This document shows positions 44,663 through 52,402 of a DNA stretch of 64,000 nucleotides, one piece after another. The notes under the pieces were generated by a model that was given only the letters and a program-made list of their open reading frames with translations, was not told the origin of the DNA and searched no databases. Both the position numbers and the translations under genes were made by a program. This DNA comes from Agrobacterium tumefaciens. GTDB taxonomy: Bacteria; Pseudomonadota; Alphaproteobacteria; Rhizobiales; Rhizobiaceae. The stretch spans positions 310,001 to 374,000 of the forward strand of contig CP048469.1 of assembly GCA_025559845.1 (NCBI GenBank). The letters run 5' to 3'. Position 1 is the first letter of the stretch. Every line of letters starts with the position of its first letter.

Positions 44663-46081
44663 GTGTCGGAGAACAAGATTTTCGCGGGGCCGCGTGTGCG
44701 TCGCGTTCGCAACGGGTTGAGCCTGACCCAGACGGCCATGGCCGAGGCGCTGGCGATCTCGCCTTCCTATCTCAACCTCATTGAGCGTAACCAGCGGCCT
44801 TTGACGGTTCAGCTTCTGCTGAAGCTCGCCTCAGTCTACAGGGTCGATCTGGATGATCTTCAGGGTGAAAGCGCGGGATCTGCCGGGCAATTGCGAGAGG
44901 TCTTCGCTGACCCGCTTCTGGCGGGGGAGGTGCCGTCGCCGCAAGAACTGGTGGAGGTGGCCGACGCTGCGCCGAATGCCGCAAGCGGCGTCATCAAGTT
45001 GTACCGTGCTTACAGGGAGCAGGCCAAACGTCTCTCCGACCTCTCGGAGCTGCTAGCACGCGAGGGGCATGAGACTGCGCTTTCGGCAACCCGTTTGCCG
45101 ATCGATGAGGTCCGGCATGTTTTTGAAAACAGGCCATACTATTTTCATGTGATCGATGTGGCAGCGGAGGCTTTACACAAGGAGCTTGCGGCGGGTGACG
45201 ACCTGGCAACAGGCTTGCGGAGCTGGCTGCAGAAAAACCACGGCATCGTCGCTCGAACCCTCCCGGTTCATGCGATGCCCAATCTGCGTCGACGTTATGA
45301 TCGCCATTCTATGCGGCTGTTCATTTCAGAACGGCTTTCTCAAGCCGATCAGCTTCGGGAAATGGCAATGGAGGTCTGTCTGCTGGCGCTACGCGAAGCC
45401 ATAGATGGCGAACTGGAAGGGCTTGGCCTGGCAGGGGGAGAGGCACGCCGTATCGCCCGCTTCGAGATGGCACGCTATGCTGCACACGCCTTGATGATGC
45501 CTTACGGCGCGTTTCTGGCTGCGGTGCAGAGAGCGAAATACGATCTTGATGTCTTGCGTTCCCGTTTCAACGTGTCCTTTGAACAGGCGGCAAACCGCCT
45601 TGTTACGTTGCAACGACCATCGGTTGGCGCCATTCCGTTTTTCCTGATGGAAATCGACAATGCCGGTAACCGCTTCCGTATGGCGGGAGCGCAGGGGTTC
45701 CCTCGTGCCCGCTTCGGCGGGCTCTGTCCGAGGCTCAACATTCATGCCGCTTTTGCACAACCAGGTCAGGTCCTCGTGGAAACGGCACAGATGCCGGATG
45801 GTGATTCCTTTTTGACCGTTGCGCGGACGCTGGAAGGGCCGCAGGCGGGCTTTGGCGAACGCATCAGGCGCACGGCACTTATGCTGGGGTGTGATGCGGG
45901 ACTGGCGGGCGAAACGGTATATGGCGCGGCGGTTGGGGCTGGGACCGTTGCCATCCCAATCGGGCCTTCCTGTCGTCTGTGCGAAAGGCAGGGCTGTCTT
46001 TCGCGCGCCGAAGCGCCTCTGACACGGCCCCTCGGGCTGGATGAGATGGTGACGGGGCTCAGCGTCTTCGACTTCCAGTAG
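44663..46081 (+). CDS. RamB/ScfR-type XRE-family regulator divergent from aceA
   Basis: A 472-residue regulator with an N-terminal XRE helix-turn-helix (about 8-62; [20 protein letters not shown]), a middle region related to the IrrE/ImmA peptidase family (about 150-290) that lacks a clear HExxH motif, and a C-terminal domain with [13 protein letters not shown]. This architecture is that of short-chain fatty acyl regulators such as ScfR and RamB, which respond to acyl-CoA compounds and control aceA. The divergent aceA makes the link strong. It begins with GTG at 44663 after AAAGGTGAG. Confidence 0.88.
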   Translation: MSENKIFAGPRVRRVRNGLSLTQTAMAEALAISPSYLNLIERNQRPLTVQLLLKLASVYRVDLDDLQGESAGSAGQLREVFADPLLAGEVPSPQELVEVADAAPNAASGVIKLYRAYREQAKRLSDLSELLAREGHETALSATRLPIDEVRHVFENRPYYFHVIDVAAEALHKELAAGDDLATGLRSWLQKNHGIVARTLPVHAMPNLRRRYDRHSMRLFISERLSQADQLREMAMEVCLLALREAIDGELEGLGLAGGEARRIARFEMARYAAHALMMPYGAFLAAVQRAKYDLDVLRSRFNVSFEQAANRLVTLQRPSVGAIPFFLMEIDNAGNRFRMAGAQGFPRARFGGLCPRLNIHAAFAQPGQVLVETAQMPDGDSFLTVARTLEGPQAGFGERIRRTALMLGCDAGLAGETVYGAAVGAGTVAIPIGPSCRLCERQGCLSRAEAPLTRPLGLDEMVTGLSVFDFQ

Positions 46082-46233
46082 TTTTTTACGCTGATTTTTT
46101 TAGGGTCGAACACATTCAGTTGAAAATGCTGTGGTGCACATTTCCCGCTTGCTACCGTCAGTTTTCCTTTCTAGTCTCTCCTCAAAAAAGGGGATAACGC
46201 TCCCGCAACGAGGATGCGTAAACAGGAGATATC

Positions 46234-47331
46234 ATGAATTACCGTTCGCTCCGCATGACCTTGGCCATGACCTCCGCGCTTGTTGCAGCGGGCTCTGCTA
46301 TGGCTCAGGAGAAGGTCGTCCACGTTTATAACTGGTCCGATTACATCGACGAATCGATTTTGACCGATTTCACCAAGGAAACCGGCATCAAGGTCGTTTA
46401 CGACGTTTTCGACAGCAACGAACTGGTTGAAACCAAGCTGCTGGCCGGAAGCTCCGGTTACGATGTCGTGGTTCCCACAGCGCCGTTCCTGGCCCGTCAG
46501 ATCACTGCTGGCGTTTTCCAGAAGCTTGATAAGTCGAAGCTGCCGAACCTGAAGAACATGTGGCCGGAAGTGTCTGAGCGTCTGGCGAAGTATGACCCCG
46601 GCAACGAGTATGCCGTCAACTACATGTGGGGCACGACCGGCATCGGCTACAACGTCGCCAAGGTCAAGGCTGCTCTTGGCGATGTGCCGGTCGATAGCTG
46701 GGATATCCTCTTCAAACCGGAAAATGCAGAGAAGCTGAAATCCTGCGGTATCAACATTCTCGACGCTTCGGATGAAACCTTTGCGATCGCCATGAATTAT
46801 CTCGGCAAGAACCCGGACAGCAAGGAAACGGCTGATCTGGAAGCCGGTGGCGAGGTCTATATGAAGATCCGCCCCAACGTGAAGACCTTCAATTCCTCCG
46901 CCTACATCGATGAACTGGCGAACGGCGATAGCTGCATCACCATCGGCTGGTCGGGCGATATCCTGCAGGCCAAGAGCCGCGCTGAGGAAGCCAAGAACGG
47001 CGTGGAAGTGAACTACGTCATTCCGAAGGAAGGGACCTACATGTGGTTCGACAACCTGGCGATCCCGGCGGATGCAAAGAATGTCGATGAAGCACATGCC
47101 TTCATCAACTACCTGATGAAGCCGGAAGTCATCGCCAAGGCTTCCAACTATGTGCAGTATGCCAACGGTAACCTTGCCTCTCAGCCACTGATGGATGAAT
47201 CGGTGTCCAAGAACCCGTCAGTCTATCCTGACGAGGCGACGATGAAGAAGCTCTTCACCATCTCGCCTTACGGACCGAAGGAACAGCGCGTTCTCAACCG
47301 CGTCTGGACACAGATAAAAACCGGTAGCTGA
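46234..47331 (+). CDS. potF: Putrescine ABC transporter, binding protein
   Basis: The periplasmic polyamine-binding protein, PotF/PotD type, of 365 residues. The signal peptide is residues 1-24 (MTSALVAAGSAMA, then QEKVV). The mature part has VYNWSDYIDESILTDFTKET, the ligand-pocket stretch VNYMWGTTGIGYNV and SAYIDELANGDSCITIGWSG. The four-gene order potF-potG-potH-potI is that of the E. coli putrescine importer. GGAGA lies upstream. The 152-bp gap 46082-46233 may hold TTGCTA-N17-TAGTCT, a weak promoter candidate. Confidence 0.95.
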   Translation: MNYRSLRMTLAMTSALVAAGSAMAQEKVVHVYNWSDYIDESILTDFTKETGIKVVYDVFDSNELVETKLLAGSSGYDVVVPTAPFLARQITAGVFQKLDKSKLPNLKNMWPEVSERLAKYDPGNEYAVNYMWGTTGIGYNVAKVKAALGDVPVDSWDILFKPENAEKLKSCGINILDASDETFAIAMNYLGKNPDSKETADLEAGGEVYMKIRPNVKTFNSSAYIDELANGDSCITIGWSGDILQAKSRAEEAKNGVEVNYVIPKEGTYMWFDNLAIPADAKNVDEAHAFINYLMKPEVIAKASNYVQYANGNLASQPLMDESVSKNPSVYPDEATMKKLFTISPYGPKEQRVLNRVWTQIKTGS

Positions 47332-47342
47332 TCTATCCGCTC

Positions 47343-47432
47343 GCTGGTTGAGGAATGGCCGGCGGGCGCATTCCTCGACAAATGCCTCAGCCAGCGGACG
47401 ATTGATCCGCTGGCAGTTTGCCCGCCTTTTTC
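47343..47432 (+). promoter_or_regulatory. Multi-hairpin leader between potF and potG
   Basis: In the 127-bp gap four stems can form: GAGGAATG/CATTCCTC (47350-47357 with 47369-47376), GCTGGTTGAGG/CCTCAGCCAGC (47343-47353 with 47385-47395), CCAGCGGA/TCCGCTGG (47391-47398 with 47406-47413), and GGCGGGC/GCCCGCC (47361-47367 with 47420-47426) followed by TTTTT. The first and third can coexist; the second excludes both. The last ends in a terminator-like U run. This may reduce potG-H-I below potF. Confidence 0.55.
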
Positions 47433-47458
47433 AGACAAAGAATTTAAGGGTAGGGCGA

Positions 47459-48616
47459 ATGGCGAAAACTTTGGGACCGGTGAAACGGAAATTCAGTCCT
47501 TGGAACAGTCCCGATGCGGTTCCGTTTATCCGTTTTGAAAATGTCACCAAGCGCTTCGGTGACTTTGTCGCTGTCAACGATCTGACCCTCGATATTTATG
47601 AACGCGAGTTCTTTTCGCTTCTTGGCCCTTCCGGCTGCGGAAAGACGACGCTGATGCGCATGCTGGCCGGTTTCGAGGACCCGACGTCGGGTCGTATCTT
47701 GTTGCAGGGAAAAGATATTTCCGGCGTGCCGCCCTATAAGCGCCCAACCAACATGATGTTCCAGTCCTATGCCCTGTTTCCGCATATGAGCGTTGAAAAG
47801 AACATTGCATTCGGTCTGGAGCAGGATGGACTGCCCAAAGCGGATATTGCCAACCGTGTCGCGGAAATGCTGCGCCTCGTCAAACTGACCGAGTTTGCCA
47901 AACGCAAGCCCAGCCAGCTTTCTGGCGGCCAGCGGCAGCGTGTGGCACTGGCGCGTTCGCTCGCCAAGCAGCCTAAGGTTTTGCTTCTGGATGAACCGCT
48001 TGGCGCGCTTGACAAGAAGTTGCGCGAAGAAACCCAATTCGAGTTGATGGACTTGCAGCAAACGCTTGGCCTGACCTTCCTGATCGTCACGCACGATCAG
48101 GAAGAGGCGATGACCGTGTCCGACCGGATCGCGGTCATGGACAAGGGAATTGTCGTTCAGGTTGCGACACCTGCGGAAATCTATGAGGCGCCAAACAGCC
48201 GCTACGTCGCGGACTTCATCGGTGACATCAATATTTTCGACGCGACTGTCGCCTCCAATGACTCCGCCGCTGGAAAACCCGGGGCCGTTACGCTGGATTG
48301 CGACGGGCTAAAGGTTTCCGTCGAACAGGAATGCTCGGCCGTTCCCGGCAACAAGGTTGCCTTCGCCATTCGTCCAGAAAAGGTCCGTATTTCGCTCGAC
48401 CAGCCTGCGGACACCTCAGTGAACGCCGCCTATGGCGAAGTCTGGGATATCGGCTATCTCGGCGACTTCTCGATCTTCATTGTCAAACTGGCAGACGGGC
48501 GTGTCATTCGTGCGGCCCAGGCCAACGTCTCGCGTCTCGTCGATCGCCCGATCACCTTCGGCGACATGGTCTGGTTGAAATGGACGCCGGATTCCGGTCT
48601 GGTTCTGACGCGTTGA
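47459..48616 (+). CDS. potG: Putrescine ABC transporter, ATPase
   Basis: The ATP-binding subunit of the importer. The 385-residue protein has Walker A ([13 protein letters not shown]), the signature [16 protein letters not shown], Walker B ([12 protein letters not shown]) and the switch motif [10 protein letters not shown], followed by a TOBE domain (about 275-385; [11 protein letters not shown]). The ATG at 47459 is chosen for the AAGGGTAGGG upstream and because it yields the PotG N-terminus; the frame is open back to 47348 through the hairpin region. GTTGAGGAGG at its end serves as the ribosome binding site for potH. Confidence 0.95.
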   Translation: MAKTLGPVKRKFSPWNSPDAVPFIRFENVTKRFGDFVAVNDLTLDIYEREFFSLLGPSGCGKTTLMRMLAGFEDPTSGRILLQGKDISGVPPYKRPTNMMFQSYALFPHMSVEKNIAFGLEQDGLPKADIANRVAEMLRLVKLTEFAKRKPSQLSGGQRQRVALARSLAKQPKVLLLDEPLGALDKKLREETQFELMDLQQTLGLTFLIVTHDQEEAMTVSDRIAVMDKGIVVQVATPAEIYEAPNSRYVADFIGDINIFDATVASNDSAAGKPGAVTLDCDGLKVSVEQECSAVPGNKVAFAIRPEKVRISLDQPADTSVNAAYGEVWDIGYLGDFSIFIVKLADGRVIRAAQANVSRLVDRPITFGDMVWLKWTPDSGLVLTR

Positions 48617-48627
48617 GGAGGGCTGAC

Positions 48628-49536
48628 ATGGCAACCACCACTCCAGAAAACCGGCAAAGCCCCTGGCGATGGCTGGTCGTTGCGGTTCCTTATTTCTGGT
48701 TGCTGCTGTTTTTTGCAGCGCCCTTCTTCATTATTTTGAAGATATCGCTGTCCGATACCGCGATTGCCATGCCGCCCTACACGCCTGTTTTCGAAGGGTT
48801 TTCGAAGCTGGGCGAATTTTTCTCCCAACTGGATTTTGAGAACTACATCTTCCTGACGGAAGATCCGCTTTACGTGGACGCCTATCTCTCCTCGTTGCGA
48901 ATAGCACTGATCTCCACCTTCCTGCTGTTGCTGATCGGTTATCCGATGGCACTCGCCATGGCACGGGCGCCTTCAAGTGTGCGACCGACTTTGGTGATGC
49001 TCGTCATCCTGCCCTTCTGGACATCGTTTCTGATCCGCGTTTACGCATGGATCGGCATCTTGAAGCCGGAAGGTCTGCTGACAGTTCTCTTTCAATGGAT
49101 TGGTCTTCTCGGGCCTGATCAGCAGGTCAATATTTTCCGCACAGAGACGGCGATCTTCATCGGCATCGTTTATTCCTACCTGCCATTCATGGTGTTGCCA
49201 CTCTATTCGGCACTTGAAAAGCTGGACAACACCCTGCTGGAAGCTGCGGCAGATCTCGGCTGCCCGCCTTGGAAAGCCTTCTGGAAGATCACCTTTCCAC
49301 TGTCCTTGCCGGGCGTGATCGCCGGGTCGATGATCTGCTTCATTCCGATTACCGGTGAGTTCGTCATCCCGGATCTTCTGGGCGGCGCACAGACCCTGAT
49401 GATTGGCAAGACGCTCTGGACCGAGTTCTTCGGCAATCGCGACTGGCCTCTGGCTTCTGCCGTTGCCGTGTTGTTGCTGCTTTTGCTGGTGGTGCCTATA
49501 GCCATCTTCCAGAACCAGCAGAAGAAGGTGGGGTGA
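48628..49536 (+). CDS. potH: Putrescine ABC transporter permease PotH
   Basis: A 302-residue membrane subunit with six helices (first at about 15-38). The EAA loop is NTLLEAAADLGCPPWKAFWK. The sequence PITGEFVIPDLLGG is the conserved periplasmic loop of PotH/PotB permeases. GAGGAGG lies 6 bp upstream of the ATG at 48628, and potI starts 4 bp after the stop. Confidence 0.95.
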   Translation: MATTTPENRQSPWRWLVVAVPYFWLLLFFAAPFFIILKISLSDTAIAMPPYTPVFEGFSKLGEFFSQLDFENYIFLTEDPLYVDAYLSSLRIALISTFLLLLIGYPMALAMARAPSSVRPTLVMLVILPFWTSFLIRVYAWIGILKPEGLLTVLFQWIGLLGPDQQVNIFRTETAIFIGIVYSYLPFMVLPLYSALEKLDNTLLEAAADLGCPPWKAFWKITFPLSLPGVIAGSMICFIPITGEFVIPDLLGGAQTLMIGKTLWTEFFGNRDWPLASAVAVLLLLLLVVPIAIFQNQQKKVG

Positions 49537-49540
49537 AGCC

Positions 49541-50353
49541 ATGAAGCGCGGCAAATTCGATATTACCGTTCTAACGCTCGGTTTCGCGTTCCTCTACATC
49601 CCGATCATCATTCTGGTCGTCTACTCGTTCAATGCTTCCAAGCTGGTCACCGTCTGGGGCGGTTTTTCATTGCAATGGTATTCGGCGATGTGGTCGAACC
49701 AGGGCTTGATGGATGCTGCCTGGGTTACACTTCGTGTGGGTATTCTCAGTGCCACGATTGGTACGATCCTGGGAACCCTTGCAGCCTTGTCGCTCACGCG
49801 GTTTGCGCGCTTTCCGGGGCGTGTGCTGTTTTCAGGAATGATCTATGCGCCGCTGGTCATGCCGGAGGTAATTACCGGCCTGTCGCTGCTGCTGCTGTTT
49901 GTCGCCGTCGGTGTCGACCGTGGTTTCTGGACGGTCGTTATCGCTCACACGACCTTTACCATGTGTTACGTGGCAATCGTGGTGCAGTCGCGGCTATTGA
50001 CCTTCGACCGTAGTCTGGAGGAGGCCGCACTCGATCTGGGTTGCCCGCCGGTCAAGACCTTCTTCCGCATCACCCTGCCGCTGATTTTCCCGGCGGTGAT
50101 CGCCGGCTGGATGCTGGCCTTTACGCTCTCGCTGGATGACCTTGTGATTGCAAGCTTTGCAACCGGTCCCGGCGCAACGACGCTGCCGATCAAGATTTAT
50201 TCGCAGGTCCGTCTTGGCGTCACACCGGAAATCAACGCGATTTGTACGATCCTCATCGGCCTCGTCACCATTGGGGTGATCGCCGCGTCGGTCGCCTCGA
50301 AGCGCACTGAACTGCAGCGTATGAGGGACGAACACGTGGCGGCCAGAAACTGA
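49541..50353 (+). CDS. potI: Putrescine ABC transporter permease PotI
   Basis: The second membrane subunit, 270 residues with six helices (first at about 10-32). The EAA loop is RSLEEAALDLGCPPVKTFFR, and AFTLSLDDLVIASFATGPGA is the family motif near the C-terminus. It is the last gene of the operon. No strong terminator follows directly; the first hairpin with a T run is at 50615-50642, which also ends the candidate small RNA. Confidence 0.95.
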   Translation: MKRGKFDITVLTLGFAFLYIPIIILVVYSFNASKLVTVWGGFSLQWYSAMWSNQGLMDAAWVTLRVGILSATIGTILGTLAALSLTRFARFPGRVLFSGMIYAPLVMPEVITGLSLLLLFVAVGVDRGFWTVVIAHTTFTMCYVAIVVQSRLLTFDRSLEEAALDLGCPPVKTFFRITLPLIFPAVIAGWMLAFTLSLDDLVIASFATGPGATTLPIKIYSQVRLGVTPEINAICTILIGLVTIGVIAASVASKRTELQRMRDEHVAARN

Positions 50354-50480
50354 AAAAAGGCGTCTGGCAATCGAACCTTTCCGCATCGCTTGATTGTTTC
50401 GGAACGGGAGATTGTCGCAATACGAGACGCCGTACGGTATCGAAATAGGATTTTTCGTCGGTAATTGATCGATCGCAGTT

Positions 50481-50495
50481 TTAACTGCTTGTTAA
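50481..50495 (+). promoter_or_regulatory. Putative CtrA box before the small RNA candidate
   Basis: TTAACTGCTTGTTAA is a perfect TTAA-N7-TTAA site in the gap between potI and the permease gene. GTAAAT at 50512-50517, 16 bp after the second TTAA, is a possible -10. The same geometry is seen at rem. The only gene-like target on the + strand is the noncoding transcript candidate. Confidence 0.55.
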
Positions 50496-50517
50496 GACGG
50501 GTTGGCGGAAAGTAAAT

Positions 50518-50642
50518 CCAACGCAGGGTCGTCCTTCTTGTGGCGACCGGGGCTCATGATTTTCGAATTGCGAGACTATTCCCCTCACTCTCGTTGTAAA
50601 AGCACATCTTATACAGGCGGTCGAAAGACCGCCTTTCTTTTT
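50518..50642 (+). ncRNA. Candidate CtrA-controlled small RNA
   Basis: A possible 115-125 nt noncoding RNA. It starts near 50524 after GTAAAT (50512-50517, possible -10) and ends at a strong terminator with GAAA loop (50615-50642). Between them a stem GGTCG/CGACC (50527-50531 with 50544-50548) and a pyrimidine-rich single-stranded stretch CCCCTCACTCTCG near 50581 could pair with ribosome binding sites. No ORF of reasonable quality lies in it. Rhizobial small RNAs EcpR1 and GspR act on cell-cycle messages, but I cannot say that this is either. The rest of the gap 50354-50669 holds nothing else. Confidence 0.35.
50615..50642 (+). terminator. Strong terminator between potI and the permease gene
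   Basis: Perfect 8-bp arms AGGCGGTC (50615-50622) and GACCGCCT (50627-50634) with a GAAA tetraloop, followed by TTCTTTTT. It lies 262 bp after potI, too far to be a normal operon end, which is one reason to suspect a separate transcript. The convergent gene ends 28 bp to the right. Confidence 0.88.
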
Positions 50643-50669
50643 GGTGTCATTGGCCTACTTCAAAAAATG

Positions 50670-52322
50670 CTATTCGGGGTGGTCCATCGACTTCGAAACG
50701 AGCAAGACTGGCACCAGTCCAGCGATAATGATGATGATCGCCGGAATGGCGGCATCCTGTACCTTTGCGCGGGATGCATCCTCGTAAACGAGGGTCGCCA
50801 GTGTATTGAAGCCGAAAGGCCGCAGCAAAATTGTCGCCGGCAGTTCTTTCAAGGATTCGATCAGCACCAGCAGCGATGCCGTCAGTGCTGCGGGGCGCAT
50901 GTTGGGCAAAAGTACGCTGACCAGCGTTTGCAGGCGGTTACGACCGAGCGTTCGCGCCGCCATGTCGATATGCGGCGACAACTTGTGAAAGCCGGCATCC
51001 AGCGTGCCCTCAGCCATCGTCATGAAACGCACGGCATGGGCATAGATGATCGCGAAGGCGCTGCCGGATAGAAGCAGCCCACTCGAGAAACCGAAATGCG
51101 ATCGCAAAAAGCCATCGACCTGGTTGTCGAACCCGGCCAATGGGATGAGCACACCAATCGCAAGCACGGTTCCAGGTACGCCATATCCCATGGACCCAAG
51201 GCGCGCTGCCACCTTCGACGTGGGCGAACGGTTGACACGCAAGGCGTAGGAAAAAACGAAGGCCGCAACAAGCGTAACAAGCGCCGCTGAGACAGAGACC
51301 TGGAAACTATGTCCCAGCGCTTTGAGAAGGCGCGGTGCCAGAAACATGTCCAGCCGTTTGACCGCGTAACCGCCCAGCACGCTGACGGGAATGAAAAAAC
51401 CGCTCAGTATTGGCAGGACACAGAAGAGTGGCGCCGCCCAACGGCGCCAGCCCTCAAGGGTTTTCAGCGCATGCCGCTGCGCCATGTTCGTGGCTTTTGG
51501 CGAGGAGAAACGCTGTTTTTCCCGCGCGTTTCGCTCGATGACGATCAGCGCGCCGACAACCACAAGGATCACGGCGGCAATCTGTGTCGCATTTGCCAGG
51601 TTGCCACGGTTGAGCCAGGTTTCGTAAATCGTGAAGGTCAGCGTTTGCACGCCAAGATATTCAACCGCGCCAATATCGTTCAGCGTCTCCATCAAAACCA
51701 GCGACAGGCCAATGGCGATGGCGGGACGGGCCATTGGCAACTGCACCGACAAGAAGACGTTAAACGGTTTTGCACCAAGCGTTCGCGCGGCTTCGGCGGC
51801 AAAACGTCCCTGCATGGAGAAGGCGGCACGGGCGGAAAGATAGACATAGGGATAGAGGACGGAACTGAGAACAAGAACTGCGCCGCCAAGCGAGCGGACG
51901 TCAGGAAACCAGTAGTCGCGAATGCTGTGATAACCGAAAAGGGCACGAATAGCGCTTTGCACCGGTCCGGTGAAATCCAGAAATTCACCAAAGGCATAGG
52001 CTGCCAGATAGGCAGGAATGGCAAGCGGCAGAACCAGCGCGAAGGAAAACACGCGGCGTAACGGAAATTCGAATGTGGTAACAAGCCAGGCGCAGACAAT
52101 GCCGAAGAAAGCAGTAGCCAGAGCCGTCATCGACAAAAGAAGGAAGGTTCGCAATCCGGCACGTGGCAGCACATTGACCAAAAGATGATGCCAGCCATCG
52201 GTACCGCCGGTAAGTGCCAACCAGAAGATCGCCACGATAGGCATGGATGCAATGGCTGCGACAACAACGGTTGTGACGGGCAGCACCGTAAAACGCTTCG
52301 CTGCCGGAAGGGAAACCGCCAT
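50670..52322 (-). CDS. Fused ABC permease, iron(III)/FbpB type
   Basis: A 550-residue membrane protein with two permease domains in tandem, each with about six helices and an EAA loop (AAEAARTLGAKPFNVFLSVQ and DMAARTLGRNRLQTLVSVLL). This fused form is typical of FbpB/SfuB/HitB permeases for ferric ion and of some thiamine or phosphonate systems. No binding protein or ATPase gene lies next to it in the window, so the substrate is uncertain. The ATG at 52322 is preferred over a TTG at 52349. It lies downstream of the kinase gene on the same strand (gap 80 bp). Confidence 0.85.
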   Translation of the reverse strand: MAVSLPAAKRFTVLPVTTVVVAAIASMPIVAIFWLALTGGTDGWHHLLVNVLPRAGLRTFLLLSMTALATAFFGIVCAWLVTTFEFPLRRVFSFALVLPLAIPAYLAAYAFGEFLDFTGPVQSAIRALFGYHSIRDYWFPDVRSLGGAVLVLSSVLYPYVYLSARAAFSMQGRFAAEAARTLGAKPFNVFLSVQLPMARPAIAIGLSLVLMETLNDIGAVEYLGVQTLTFTIYETWLNRGNLANATQIAAVILVVVGALIVIERNAREKQRFSSPKATNMAQRHALKTLEGWRRWAAPLFCVLPILSGFFIPVSVLGGYAVKRLDMFLAPRLLKALGHSFQVSVSAALVTLVAAFVFSYALRVNRSPTSKVAARLGSMGYGVPGTVLAIGVLIPLAGFDNQVDGFLRSHFGFSSGLLLSGSAFAIIYAHAVRFMTMAEGTLDAGFHKLSPHIDMAARTLGRNRLQTLVSVLLPNMRPAALTASLLVLIESLKELPATILLRPFGFNTLATLVYEDASRAKVQDAAIPAIIIIIAGLVPVLLVSKSMDHPE

Positions 52323-52402
52323 GGATGTGCCAACCTGTCGTCTTGCCAAAACTTCGATGAGCCGTAGCGGCTCATCGTCTGGCTAGCTAACGCGCCTCAG
52401 CC

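Noticed and set aside
50502..51071. A 189-codon frame on the + strand that starts in the small RNA candidate
   Set aside because: Most of it lies antisense to the permease gene, it crosses the strong terminator at 50615-50642 and has no ribosome binding site.
51309..52061. A 250-codon open frame on the + strand opposite the ABC permease
   Set aside because: It is polar and Arg/Gln rich as expected of an antisense frame of membrane-protein codons.
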